Shown here: in pieces, positions 1 to 8,289 of the stretch | Layout of the letters: the number at the start of each line of letters is the position of its first letter | Numbering within the stretch: the stretch's first letter is position 1 | Notes under the pieces: generated by a model | Told to the model about the DNA's origin: nothing | Database searches by the model: none | What the model saw: only the letters and a program-made list of their open reading frames with translations | Program-made: the position numbers and the translations under genes | Assembly (NCBI RefSeq): GCF_003062295.1 | Contig: NZ_PYCN01000019.1 | Coordinates: forward strand, 62,001-126,000 | Reading direction: 5' to 3' | Length of the DNA: 64,000 bases | Source: Bradyrhizobium algeriense | GTDB taxonomy: Bacteria > Pseudomonadota > Alphaproteobacteria > Rhizobiales > Xanthobacteraceae

Positions 1-152
1 AGCTGATCACCGATCCGCAGCTCCTGAAGAAAATGTACGTGCTGCGCCGGATCCTCAATCCGATGGGCACCATGGACGCCATCGACTTCCTGCTCGACAA
101 GCTCCGCAACACCAAGAACAACTCGGAGTTCTTCGATTCCATGAACACCTGA
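1..152 (+). CDS. rho: Transcription termination factor Rho, C-terminal end (partial)
   Basis: Only the last 49 codons are inside the window; the gene enters from the left. The translated tail reads LITDPQLLKKMYVLRRILNP and continues to NNSEFFDSMNT before a TGA stop. This matches the conserved C-terminus of the hexameric RNA-dependent ATPase Rho, which ends untranslated transcripts. The Walker motifs lie outside the window, so the call rests on the tail and on the neighbours: rho directly before mnmE, mnmG, rsmG and parAB is the standard order in Rhizobiales. A simple hairpin terminator follows the stop codon. Confidence 0.9.
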   Translation, partial: LITDPQLLKKMYVLRRILNPMGTMDAIDFLLDKLRNTKNNSEFFDSMNT

Positions 153-173
153 TCCGTCAGGCCAGTTTGGATG

Positions 174-206
174 AGGGCGCCTCGCGGGAAGCTGGGCGCC
201 CTTTTT
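174..206 (+). terminator. Rho-independent terminator after rho
   Basis: Arms AGGGCGCC (174-181) and GGCGCCCT (195-202) pair perfectly across a 13-base loop and are followed by four T residues. It separates rho from the mnmE operon. The remaining 236 bases before mnmE show no gene. Confidence 0.8.
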
Positions 207-442
207 CATGCTGCGGTCGCCGTTGCGACGCGAATGCAGGATCGGAAAATCGGCGTTAGGAATCGGTTAACCATCTAAGCTGTTGAATTTTATATTGATC
301 CGGCTGCCAGGGGAGGGCGCCCCGCCGGATTTTGCAGCATCCTTGCCGCACCTGTCTCGCAATACGCCGGCGGTATGGCCTGTGCGTTCAGGCCCCGAAT
401 CGAATCGCGTTGCCTTTTCAAAACCTCCCGCACAAATAGGCC

Positions 443-1777
443 ATGCATCCGCGGGATCAGACCATTTTTGCATTGTCGTCGGGCCGGCCACCGAGCGCGA
501 TCGCGTTGGTGCGCGTCTCGGGTTCGCAGGCCGGAAAGATCGTGACGGCGCTTGCCGGCAAATTGCCGTCGCCGCGAGTGGCCACCCGTGCGCTGCTTGG
601 GGATGTCGGCCAGCGGCCGATCGACGATGCGGTGGTGTTGTGGTTTCCGGGTCCGGCCAGCGCGACAGGAGAAGACGTCGCGGAATTTCATGTTCATGGC
701 GGACGCGCGGTGCTGGCGGCTTTGTTCGCGGCGCTGTCCGGATTCGAAGATGTTCGCCCGGCCGAGCCCGGCGAATTTACCCGGCGCGCTTTCGAGAATG
801 GCAAGCTCGATCTGACGGAGGCCGAAGGTCTCGACGATCTCATCCATGCTGACACAGATCGGCAGCGGCGCCAGGCGCTGCGCCAGTTGAAGGGACTGCT
901 CGGCGACAGGGCGCGCGATTGGCGCGCGCGGATCATCGAAGCGGCTGCTTTGATCGAGGCCGGGATTGATTTTTCGGACGAGGGCGACGTGCCAGCGGAA
1001 TTGATCGCGCCGGCGCTCGCGAAGGTCAAAGCGCTGCTGGTCGAGATCGAGGAAGTCCTGGCCGGGCAGGGGCGGAGCGAGCAGCTTCGCGATGGCCTCG
1101 TCGTTGCGATCGCGGGGCCGCCGAATGTTGGCAAGTCGACGCTGATGAATCAGCTCGCGCGCCGTGAGGTCGCGATCGTGTCGCCGCATGCCGGCACCAC
1201 GCGCGATGTCATCGAGGTGCAGCTCGATCTCGACGGCTATCCGGTGACGGTGATCGACACCGCGGGCATTCGTGAGACGGACGATCCAGTCGAGCAGGAG
1301 GGCGTCCGTCGTGCCCGGGCGCGTGCGGCGGATGCGGACCTCGTGCTGTGGCTGGCCGACTCTCTGCAGACGGCGTTCGATCACGATGGAGCCGCGCCAA
1401 TATGGAGAGTGCGAAATAAGATCGATCTCGAAGCAGCTCGGCCATTGGCCGAGGCTGGCGCGCCGGGCCTAAGGAGTTTTGATATTTCGGCGAGCCGCGG
1501 CGATGGCGTGCCGGAGCTGATCGCGGCATTGGTTGATTTCGCCCAGCGCTACTTTGGCGGCACCGAGGGCGGACTGATCAGCCGAACCCGGCAACGGAAA
1601 CTCTTGCAGGAGACGGCGACTTCGTTACAGCGCTGTCTCGCGGTGGTCGGGGAGGGCGAGGAGCTGGCGGCGGAAGAACTCCGGATGGCGGCACTCTCCC
1701 TGGGAAGGCTGCTGGGCCGTGTGGACGTCGAGGACATACTCGACGTCATCTTCCGGGAGTTCTGCGTGGGTAAGTGA
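443..1777 (+). CDS. mnmE: tRNA uridine-5-carboxymethylaminomethyl modification GTPase MnmE
   Basis: This 444-residue protein is the GTPase partner of MnmG; together they install the cmnm5 group on U34 of tRNAs reading two-fold degenerate codons. The N-terminal folate-binding domain starts at the first residue (DQTIFALSSG). The inserted G domain shows G1 GPPNVGKST near residues 224-232, G3 DTAG at 272 and G4 NKID near 325. The protein ends in FCVGK, the C-terminal CxGK signature carrying the functional cysteine. Length is normal for the family. It is followed 24 bases later by the first parS site and then by mnmG, with which it is probably co-transcribed. Confidence 0.97.
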   Translation: MHPRDQTIFALSSGRPPSAIALVRVSGSQAGKIVTALAGKLPSPRVATRALLGDVGQRPIDDAVVLWFPGPASATGEDVAEFHVHGGRAVLAALFAALSGFEDVRPAEPGEFTRRAFENGKLDLTEAEGLDDLIHADTDRQRRQALRQLKGLLGDRARDWRARIIEAAALIEAGIDFSDEGDVPAELIAPALAKVKALLVEIEEVLAGQGRSEQLRDGLVVAIAGPPNVGKSTLMNQLARREVAIVSPHAGTTRDVIEVQLDLDGYPVTVIDTAGIRETDDPVEQEGVRRARARAADADLVLWLADSLQTAFDHDGAAPIWRVRNKIDLEAARPLAEAGAPGLRSFDISASRGDGVPELIAALVDFAQRYFGGTEGGLISRTRQRKLLQETATSLQRCLAVVGEGEELAAEELRMAALSLGRLLGRVDVEDILDVIFREFCVGK

Positions 1778-1801
1778 CGTTTGCTTACCTTTCGCTAACC
1801 A

Positions 1802-1817
1802 TGTTTCACGTGAAACA
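1802..1817. other. parS centromere site 1 (perfect)
   Basis: TGTTTCACGTGAAACA is identical to the palindromic ParB-binding consensus. It lies in the mnmE-mnmG gap, 3 kb from parA and parB. Known role: ParB clamp loading for chromosome segregation. Confidence 0.95.
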
Positions 1818-1836
1818 AGATGGCTCCCCGGTCCCG

Positions 1837-1852
1837 TGTTTCACGTGAAACA
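1837..1852. other. parS centromere site 2 (perfect)
   Basis: A second exact TGTTTCACGTGAAACA, with centre-to-centre spacing of 35 bases from the first. Both sit between the mnmE stop and the mnmG start. Confidence 0.95.
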
Positions 1853-1907
1853 CTTTCCCCTAAACTTCTGCTTCCGGGTCTTGCGCCTTCGCGATAGAAG
1901 TCCCGGC

Positions 1908-3791
1908 ATGATCTCCCAAGCGGACTCCTTCGACGTCATCATTATTGGCGGTGGTCACGCCGGTTGCGAAGCCGCGGGCGCCGCTGCGCGGATGGGCGCC
2001 AACACTGCCTTGGTGACCCATCGTTTCGCGACGGTCGGGGCGATGTCCTGCAACCCCGCCATCGGAGGTCTCGGCAAGGGCCATCTAGTCCGTGAGGTCG
2101 ATGCTCTGGATGGTTTGATGGGTCGGGTGGCCGATGCTGGTGGGATCCAGTTTCGGATGTTGAACCGCCGCAAGGGTCCGGCAGTCCGTGGACCGCGGGC
2201 CCAGGCGGACCGCAAGCTTTACGCCACCGCCATGCAGGCCGCGATCCGGGAGACCGCCAATCTCAGCGTGGTCGAAGGCGAGGCGGATGAGCTGATCGTC
2301 TCGGATGGCCGGGTGACTGGAATTCGCTTGGGCGACGGCCGCGAGTTGAGTGCCGGTGCCGTGGTCATCACCACAGGTACCTTTTTGCGTGGTCTGATCC
2401 ACCTCGGTGAAAAGAACTGGCCCGCTGGACGGGTCGGGGAGGCGCCGGCGATGGGGCTCTCGGCTTCCTTCGAGAGGGTCGGCTTTACGCTCGGACGATT
2501 GAAGACCGGCACGCCGCCGCGGCTCGATGGCACGACGATCGACTGGTCCGCCATTGAAATGCAGCCCGGTGACGATCCGCCGGAGCCGTTCTCGGTCATG
2601 ACCGATCGGATCACGACGCCGCAGATCCAGTGCGGGATCACCCGGACGACGCCGGCGACCCATGAGGTGATCCGGGCCGATGTACATCGTTCGCCAATGT
2701 ACTCCGGACAGATCAAGAGCAGCGGTCCTCGCTATTGTCCCTCGATCGAGGACAAGATCGTCCGGTTCGGCGATCGCGATGGCCATCAGATCTTCCTGGA
2801 GCCGGAGGGACTCGATGACCCCACGGTCTATCCCAACGGCATCTCGACCTCGCTGCCGGAGGAGGTTCAGCTCGCGATCCTCGCGACCATTCCCGGACTT
2901 GAGCGGGTAAAGATGGTCCGGCCGGGCTATGCCATCGAATACGATCATGTCGATCCTCGCGAGCTCGAGCCGACGCTGCAGACCAGGCGCCTGCCGGGTC
3001 TCTTCCTGGCCGGACAGATCAACGGGACGACCGGATATGAGGAGGCGGCGGCTCAGGGAATAGTCGCGGGTCTGAACGCGGCATTGGCAGCCGGCGGTGC
3101 CAACCCAATCGTGTTCGATCGGGCGGATGGCTATCTCGGTGTGATGATCGACGATCTCGTAACCCGCGGGATCACTGAGCCGTATCGGATGTTCACCTCA
3201 CGGGCCGAGTACCGTCTCACTCTGCGGGCCGACAATGCCGACCAGCGCCTGACCGACAAGGGCATCGCCTTGGGCTGCGTGGGGCAGGCGCGCTCAGAGC
3301 GCCATCGCGACAAGATGGCCGCGCTGGCGGCGGCCAAGGCGTTGGCGAAGTCCCTGACGATGACTCCCAACGAAGCGGCGAGACATGGCCTGGCTCTCAA
3401 CCGGGATGGCCATCGGCGTTCGGCGTTTGAGTTGCTGGCCTATCCGGAGATCGAGTGGGAGATGCTTCGCGGCATCTGGCCGGAGCTGTCGGCCGTCGAT
3501 CCCTCCATCGCGGTCCATCTCGAGATTGACGCCAAGTATGATGTCTATCTCAAGCGCCAGACCGCCGACGTCGATGCCTTCCGGCGGGACGAGGGACTGG
3601 TCCTGACCGATATCGACTACGCCGATGTGCCCGGGCTTTCCAATGAGGCGCGCTCCAAGCTTGAGGTGGCGCGGCCGCGGACAGTGGGGCAGGCGGGCCG
3701 GCTCGATGGTTTAACGCCGGCGGCGCTGGGAATCCTTGCGGCCTATCTCCGAAGGGAAGCGCGGCGGAAGACCTCGAAGGCGAGTGCGTAA
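1908..3791 (+). CDS. mnmG: tRNA uridine-5-carboxymethylaminomethyl modification enzyme MnmG
   Basis: This 627-residue FAD enzyme is the partner of MnmE in wobble-uridine modification. The start chosen at ATG 1908 gives MISQADSFDVIIIGGGHAGC, with the dinucleotide-binding GGGHAGCEAA motif at the very N-terminus as in all GidA proteins. The open frame extends further upstream but would translate the two parS sites, so that extension is not credible. The GFTLGRLKTGTPPR motif and the FLAGQINGTTGYEEAAAQG motif are both present. Length matches the family (about 620-630). The third parS site lies 5 bases after the stop. Confidence 0.97.
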   Translation: MISQADSFDVIIIGGGHAGCEAAGAAARMGANTALVTHRFATVGAMSCNPAIGGLGKGHLVREVDALDGLMGRVADAGGIQFRMLNRRKGPAVRGPRAQADRKLYATAMQAAIRETANLSVVEGEADELIVSDGRVTGIRLGDGRELSAGAVVITTGTFLRGLIHLGEKNWPAGRVGEAPAMGLSASFERVGFTLGRLKTGTPPRLDGTTIDWSAIEMQPGDDPPEPFSVMTDRITTPQIQCGITRTTPATHEVIRADVHRSPMYSGQIKSSGPRYCPSIEDKIVRFGDRDGHQIFLEPEGLDDPTVYPNGISTSLPEEVQLAILATIPGLERVKMVRPGYAIEYDHVDPRELEPTLQTRRLPGLFLAGQINGTTGYEEAAAQGIVAGLNAALAAGGANPIVFDRADGYLGVMIDDLVTRGITEPYRMFTSRAEYRLTLRADNADQRLTDKGIALGCVGQARSERHRDKMAALAAAKALAKSLTMTPNEAARHGLALNRDGHRRSAFELLAYPEIEWEMLRGIWPELSAVDPSIAVHLEIDAKYDVYLKRQTADVDAFRRDEGLVLTDIDYADVPGLSNEARSKLEVARPRTVGQAGRLDGLTPAALGILAAYLRREARRKTSKASA

Positions 3792-3795
3792 AATC

Positions 3796-3811
3796 TGTTT
3801 CACGTGAAACG
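3796..3811. other. parS centromere site 3 (one mismatch at the edge)
   Basis: TGTTTCACGTGAAACG keeps the 14-base core GTTTCACGTGAAAC; only the last base differs from the consensus. It lies just after the mnmG stop codon. Confidence 0.9.
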
Positions 3812-3816
3812 TTGAT

Positions 3817-3898
3817 GTAGGATGGGTGGAGCGAAGCGATACCCATCGTCCAATGCGCGGGGCATCTGATGGGTATCGCTTCGCTCCATCCATCCTAC
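3817..3898. repeat. Long inverted repeat in the rsmG leader (GGATGGAGCGAAGCG type)
   Basis: The arms at 3817-3847 and 3868-3898 are 31 bases each and complementary at 30 of 31 positions, with a 20-base loop. The core 'ggagcgaagcgatacccatc' is a variant of the palindromes seen at 30458, 41755 and 55000. It lies between parS site 3 and the rsmG start, so the transcript would fold into a very stable hairpin. Any rsmG start at 3826 would fall inside this repeat. Confidence 0.9.
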
Positions 3899-3930
3899 GA
3901 TTCGAAGACGATGCACCAGCGAGACCGCCC

Positions 3931-4629
3931 ATGGCGAAAGCCGCCGGCCAAGCCACCATGCTGATCCTGCCATCCGACAAAACCGCAGCTCTCGCCCTCA
4001 CCCCCGTTTCACGTGAAACAGAGGCGCGGCTCGATCGCTATGTTGACCTCCTCGTGGAGTGGCAGGCCAAAACCAATCTCGTCGCGCCATCGACGCTTCC
4101 CAATCTCTGGACCCGACACATCGCCGATTCGCTCCAGCTTCTGAGTCTGGCTCCGACAGCGAAGGCCTGGGTCGATTTTGGCAGCGGCGGCGGTTTCCCT
4201 GGCGTGGTGTTGGCCTGCGCCCTGGCAGAGACTCCCGGGGCCAATGTTCACTTGGTCGAGCGCAACGCCAAAAAGGCGGCCTTCCTGCGTGAGGCGGTGC
4301 GCGTAACTTCTGCGGCTGCGACCGTGCATTTGGCGGGCATCGGGGATAGTGTGGATAGAATCGGCAGTCGCGTCGATTGCGTCACTGCGCGGGCGCTGGC
4401 TCCGTTACATCAGCTTGTCGGTTTTGCGGAACCGTTTGTGAAAGAAGGCGCAAAAGCTTTGTTTCTCAAGGGCCAAGATGTAGAGGCTGAATTGACCGAA
4501 GCTACTAAATATTGGATTATCGAACCGCGACTCCATTCCAGCCGCACGGGCGGGCACGGCTGGATCGTCGAACTCGATCGAATCGAGCGGCGCAACCCCT
4601 CCGCGATCACATATGGCGATCGGGCATGA
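3931..4629 (+). CDS. rsmG: 16S rRNA (guanine-527-N7) methyltransferase RsmG
   Basis: RsmG (GidB) methylates G527 of 16S rRNA using S-adenosylmethionine. The methyltransferase core shows the VDFGSGGGFPGV motif and, before it, LWTRHIADSLQL, both characteristic. Length from ATG 3931 is 232 residues. ATG 3958 is an alternative start; neither has a clear Shine-Dalgarno sequence. An earlier start at 3826 is rejected because it lies in the inverted repeat. The residues PVSRETE are encoded by a parS site (4005-4020), so the gene carries a centromere inside its coding sequence. Its TGA overlaps the parA ATG by four bases (ATGA), indicating translational coupling. Confidence 0.93.
   Translation: MAKAAGQATMLILPSDKTAALALTPVSRETEARLDRYVDLLVEWQAKTNLVAPSTLPNLWTRHIADSLQLLSLAPTAKAWVDFGSGGGFPGVVLACALAETPGANVHLVERNAKKAAFLREAVRVTSAAATVHLAGIGDSVDRIGSRVDCVTARALAPLHQLVGFAEPFVKEGAKALFLKGQDVEAELTEATKYWIIEPRLHSSRTGGHGWIVELDRIERRNPSAITYGDRA
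4005..4020. other. parS centromere site 4, inside rsmG
   Basis: CGTTTCACGTGAAACA matches the parS core completely and differs from the consensus only at the first base. It is read through as the codons for VSRET in RsmG. Confidence 0.92.
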
Positions 4630-5477
4630 GCGAATTAGACGAGTTATATCAAGAAGATAGAGAGCCCACTCCACCCCCCCATCCACGCATCCTGTCGCTG
4701 GCCAATCAGAAGGGCGGCGTCGGCAAGACCACCACGGCGATCAATCTTGGTACCGCACTCGCTGCAATTGGCGAGCGCGTCCTGATCGTCGATCTCGATC
4801 CGCAGGGCAACGCCTCGACCGGTCTCGGCATCGATCGCCGCAACCGCAACTGCTCGACCTATGACGTGCTGATCGGCGAAGCGCCGCTGCGCGAAGCGGT
4901 GGTTGCCACCGCGGTGCCGCGGCTGCACATCGCCTCCTCGACCATGGATCTGTCGGGCCTCGAGCTCGAACTCGGCACGACGCCCGGCCGCGCCTTCCGC
5001 CTGCGCGATGCGATCGCTGCGCTGAACAAGAACGCAGCGCCGGACACCGAGTACACCTATGTGCTGATCGATTGCCCGCCGTCGCTCAACCTCCTCACCG
5101 TCAACGCGATGGCGGCCTCGGACGCGATCCTGGTGCCGCTGCAATGCGAGTTCTTCGCGCTCGAAGGTCTGTCGCAATTGTTGCAGACGGTGGAGCAGGT
5201 GCGCTCGACGCTCAATCCGAACCTGTCGATCCACGGCATCGTGCTGACCATGTTCGACTCCCGCAACAATTTGTCGAACCAGGTGGTCGCTGACGTCAGG
5301 CAGTTCATGGGCGGCAAGGTCTACGACACCATGATCCCGCGCAACGTGCGCATCTCCGAGGCGCCGTCCTATGGCAAGCCGGTGCTGGTCTACGACCTCA
5401 AATGCGTTGGCAGCGAAGCCTATCTGAAGCTGGCGACCGAAGTGATCCAGCGCGAGCGCGAGCTGAGGACGCACTAG
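4626..5477 (+). CDS. parA: Chromosome partitioning ATPase ParA (Soj)
   Basis: This 283-residue deviant-Walker ATPase moves ParB-parS complexes on the nucleoid. The Walker A box KGGVGKTT is at residues 29-36, with the signature first lysine; the second Walker region reads VLIVDLDPQGNAST and a later conserved stretch reads VLIDCPPSL. Length and absence of an N-terminal HTH place it with chromosomal Soj/ParA. The start at 4626 overlaps the rsmG stop. The longer open frame upstream runs through rsmG and is not used. The partner parB is 180 bases downstream, separated by a repeat element. Confidence 0.96.
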   Translation: MSELDELYQEDREPTPPPHPRILSLANQKGGVGKTTTAINLGTALAAIGERVLIVDLDPQGNASTGLGIDRRNRNCSTYDVLIGEAPLREAVVATAVPRLHIASSTMDLSGLELELGTTPGRAFRLRDAIAALNKNAAPDTEYTYVLIDCPPSLNLLTVNAMAASDAILVPLQCEFFALEGLSQLLQTVEQVRSTLNPNLSIHGIVLTMFDSRNNLSNQVVADVRQFMGGKVYDTMIPRNVRISEAPSYGKPVLVYDLKCVGSEAYLKLATEVIQRERELRTH

Positions 5478-5489
5478 TACCTATGACGT

Positions 5490-5596
5490 CATTCCGGACA
5501 ATCCGCGCGAGCGGATTGATCCGGAATCCTGATGTGACGAAGCAACTCTAACTTCGAGATTCCGGGTTCGCGTCTGACGACGCGCCCCGGAATGAC
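5490..5596. repeat. Intergenic palindromic repeat between parA and parB (CATTCCGG type)
   Basis: The element opens with 'cattccgg' and closes with 'ccccggaatgac'. Internal pairs include aatccgc/gcggatt and a 'gattccgggttcgcg' segment. The same family occurs at 29043-29137 with near-identical ends. It fills most of the 180-base gap between the two partition genes. Confidence 0.8.
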
Positions 5597-5657
5597 GGCA
5601 AGATCAACCGAATTTTGTTCCGGAGTGGCGTAAGTGAATCCTAGGGAGTTGGCGGCG

Positions 5658-6542
5658 ATGGCCGACGAAACGCGTTCGCGACTGGGTCGTGGTCTCGCAA
5701 GTCTGATTGGGGATGTCGGCGGCGAGGCCGCGCATGTCGACCGGCCGCGCAACCAGCGCAAGGTGCCGATCGAGTTCCTGAAGCCGAATCCGCGCAACCC
5801 GCGCCGGACCTTTTCCGATGCCGAGCTCGGCGAACTCGCCGATTCGGTCAGGCAGCATGGCGTGATCCAGCCGATCGTGGTGCGGCCGGTGAAGGGTTCG
5901 CAGGATCGCTACGAGATCATCGCCGGCGAGCGCCGCTGGCGCGCCGCGCAGCTCGCCAGCCTGCACGAAGTCCCGATCGTTCCCGTGGATGTCAGCGACT
6001 CTGACGCGCTCGAAATCATGATTATCGAGAACGTGCAGCGTGAAGACCTCAACGCGATGGAAGAGGCGCAGGGCTATCACGCTCTCGCCGACGAGTTCAA
6101 ACGCAGCCAGGAAGAGATCGCAAAGGACGTCGGCAAGAGCCGCAGCCACGTCGCCAACATGATGCGGCTGACGAAGCTGCCCGCGGAGGTGCAGGCCTTT
6201 ATCGCCAGCGGCCAATTGTCGGCGGGGCACGCCCGCGCCCTGATCGGCGTGCCCGATCCGCTGGCCGCGGCGAAACGTATTGTCGAGGAGGGGCTGAACG
6301 TACGCCAGACCGAGGCGCTGGCGCATGAAGAAGGCGTGCCGGAACGCAAGCCGCAAAAGGCGCGGGCTGGCGGCGGCAAGACAAAAGATCCCGACACGAT
6401 CGCGCTGGAGAAGCGCGTCAGCGATGCACTCGGTCTTGCCGTGACCGTCAACCACCGCGACCCCGGCGGCACCGTCCAGATCAGCTATCGCAACCTCGAA
6501 CAGCTCGACGAGGTGATGCGCCGGCTGGCGAAGGGGGCTTGA
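5658..6542 (+). CDS. parB: Chromosome partitioning protein ParB (Spo0J)
   Basis: ParB is a CTP-dependent DNA clamp that loads at parS. The chosen start ATG 5658 gives MADETRSRLGRGLASLIGDV, with AGGGAG nine bases upstream; a GTG at 5634 is possible but less convincing. The N-terminal arm RLGRGLASLIG is the ParA-stimulating motif. The CTP-binding region includes the GERRWRA box near residues 90-96. The central HTH (EIAKDVGKSRSHVANMMRL) binds parS, and the C-terminal dimerisation domain follows a basic linker. The 294-residue length is typical. The four parS sites within 4 kb upstream complete the system. Confidence 0.96.
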   Translation: MADETRSRLGRGLASLIGDVGGEAAHVDRPRNQRKVPIEFLKPNPRNPRRTFSDAELGELADSVRQHGVIQPIVVRPVKGSQDRYEIIAGERRWRAAQLASLHEVPIVPVDVSDSDALEIMIIENVQREDLNAMEEAQGYHALADEFKRSQEEIAKDVGKSRSHVANMMRLTKLPAEVQAFIASGQLSAGHARALIGVPDPLAAAKRIVEEGLNVRQTEALAHEEGVPERKPQKARAGGGKTKDPDTIALEKRVSDALGLAVTVNHRDPGGTVQISYRNLEQLDEVMRRLAKGA

Positions 6543-6547
6543 TAAAT

Positions 6548-6610
6548 CTCGGTCGTCCCGGGCAAGCGAAGCGCGACCTCAGATGTGCACTTGCACATCG
6601 GGGGACCCAT
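6548..6610. repeat. Repeat fragment with a perfect 18-base palindrome after parB
   Basis: The stretch 'tcgtcccgggcaagcgaagcg' followed by GATGTGCACTTGCACATC (6582-6599, eight-base arms) and 'gggggacccata' resembles a composite of the GTCCC-type intergenic repeats seen at 13522. It lies between convergent parB and holA and may also stop transcription, although no T-run follows it. Confidence 0.55.
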
Positions 6611-6703
6611 ACGCCGCGGCGGTATTAAATTAGGCGAACTGCCTCGACGGCTTCCTGGACAACACAATCACAGGGACGACGCCGCGGCTTATCGCCCAGT
6701 AGC

Positions 6704-7732
6704 TCACCCCCGTCGCTTCGCATTCGCCGCAATCGAGAGCAGCGTGCGCTGGGCGATCGCTGACGCCAGCGATGCCTGCTTGCGCATGTCGAGCGCGGCC
6801 GTTCCGAGCTGATCGATGATGGCGGCCAGCCGCGTCACGTTGAAATTGCGCAGCGCGATTTCGACGGCGCCCTTGCGCGAGAAATGCAGGCGCGGATAAC
6901 CGCTTTCGAGCAAGGTCGAGACCGGCGTGCCTTCGGCTAGCGCAAGCGCCGATTTGTGCAGCCACGCCGCCTGGCGCTGCGCGGCGGAGATGATCACGCC
7001 GGGATAGGTGCCGGCGACCATCGCTTTGGCAAATTCGCTTTCGACCAGGTCCGGCTTGCCGGCAAAGGCGCCGTCCACAATCGGGTCCAGCTTCAGCTCG
7101 GACGCATCGGAGACGACGGTCATGACATCGTCGAGCGCGATCTCGCCCTTGCCGTGGGCATAGAGCGCCAGCTTGCGCAGCTCGTTGCGCGAGGCCTGGC
7201 GGTCGCCGCCGAGCAGTGACATCAGCACGGCGCGCGCGTCAGCGGCGATCCGTAAATTGGAGGAGCGCAATTCCTCGTCGATCAATCTTGCAAGGTCGCG
7301 CTCGGTGTCGGGATAGCAGGCGATGGCGACCGCGGTCTTGGCGCGCTCGCAGGCTTTGCGCAGCGGCGATTCCGGCCGCAGCTCGCCGGCCTCGATCACG
7401 ATGCGGCAATCCTTTATCGGAGAATCGGCCAGCGTATCGACGCCGCTGGCAAAACTGCGGGAGCCGGCGCGCACACGAATGGCCCGGCGGCCGCCGAACA
7501 TCGGGATCGTCATGGCCTCGTCGACCAGCCGCGAGGGTTCGGCCGACAGTTCGTCGCCGTCCAGCCGCACCAGCGAGAAGGGATCATTGGGGTCGTCGAC
7601 GGCGGAGGCTATCAGCGCGTCAGCACGCTCGCGGACCAGACCGGCATCGGGGCCGTAGAGCAGAATGATCGGGCGGCCGGCATCAGGCCGGGCGAGAAAA
7701 GCGTCGATGTCTTTTCCGCGGAGCGCGACCAA
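6704..7732 (-). CDS. holA: DNA polymerase III subunit delta
   Basis: HolA is the clamp-loader subunit that opens the beta sliding clamp. The 342-residue protein begins MVALRGKDIDAFLARPD and contains the LLYGPDAGLVRERA segment, which corresponds to the degenerate P-loop region of delta. A conserved pattern PMFGGRRAIRV follows, and LLGGDRQASRNELRKLALY is the typical delta region. It is the last gene of a leuS-lptE-holA operon; the gap to lptE is only five bases. This order is common in Alphaproteobacteria. Confidence 0.92.
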   Translation of the reverse strand: MVALRGKDIDAFLARPDAGRPIILLYGPDAGLVRERADALIASAVDDPNDPFSLVRLDGDELSAEPSRLVDEAMTIPMFGGRRAIRVRAGSRSFASGVDTLADSPIKDCRIVIEAGELRPESPLRKACERAKTAVAIACYPDTERDLARLIDEELRSSNLRIAADARAVLMSLLGGDRQASRNELRKLALYAHGKGEIALDDVMTVVSDASELKLDPIVDGAFAGKPDLVESEFAKAMVAGTYPGVIISAAQRQAAWLHKSALALAEGTPVSTLLESGYPRLHFSRKGAVEIALRNFNVTRLAAIIDQLGTAALDMRKQASLASAIAQRTLLSIAANAKRRG

Positions 7733-7737
7733 CGGGA

Positions 7738-8289
7738 TCAGGTGCCGGCGTAGAAGAACGACGCCAGCCGGGTCTGGATGTTTTCGGCGATCTCGTTGGC
7801 GGCGCGATCCTCGGCGTCGCGGAAGGCACGCTGGCGGGCGAAGCGCTGCAGCTGGCCGGGAATGTCATAGGACACGCGGGAGAAGGTCGTGCCCGTCATG
7901 ACCGACTTGTTGGTGGCGAGGTCGATCAGATTGTACTGCGCATCGATGCCGTAGTTTTCGCTCGACGGCAGCGCGGTAGCGGGATCGAGCATCAGCGAGG
8001 AGCGTGAGGTGTTAAAGCGCAGCACCAGCCGATGGGTCGGCGGCATGCCGGTGGCGTTGCCGTAGAGCTTGAACGCGAGCGCGTTGCGGATCTCAACCTG
8101 GATCCGGGCCTCGCGGGAGGCATTGGGCTTGTCCACCGGCGGGACTTCCACGCCCATCAGCTTTTCCCGCAAGCCGGGCTTGCCGTCATTGCGTTCGGCA
8201 TACATCGGCTGGAAACAGCCGGCCGTGAGCGCCGCCAGAGCGGCGACGGCGATGAGCCGAACGGCGATCCGGGTCCTAGCCAACGACAT
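7738..8289 (-). CDS. lptE: LPS-assembly lipoprotein LptE
   Basis: This 183-residue outer-membrane lipoprotein plugs the LptD barrel during lipopolysaccharide export. The N-terminus is a lipoprotein signal peptide with a hydrophobic segment (about residues 9-21) and the lipobox LTAGC with the acylated Cys25. The mature part begins FQPMYAER, a start I associate with rhizobial LptE. The start overlaps the end of leuS by 14 bases, and holA follows immediately. LptE sequences are poorly conserved, so position between leuS and holA is important support. Confidence 0.88.
   Translation of the reverse strand: MSLARTRIAVRLIAVAALAALTAGCFQPMYAERNDGKPGLREKLMGVEVPPVDKPNASREARIQVEIRNALAFKLYGNATGMPPTHRLVLRFNTSRSSLMLDPATALPSSENYGIDAQYNLIDLATNKSVMTGTTFSRVSYDIPGQLQRFARQRAFRDAEDRAANEIAENIQTRLASFFYAGT

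Noticed and set aside
1719..1907. Upstream extension of mnmG
   Set aside because: It would overlap the mnmE end and translate two parS sites; the FAD motif is expected directly after the ATG at 1908.
3826..3930. Upstream start for rsmG at 3826
   Set aside because: The ATG lies inside the 3817-3898 inverted repeat, and the extra residues (MERSDTHRP...) are the usual translation of this repeat family.
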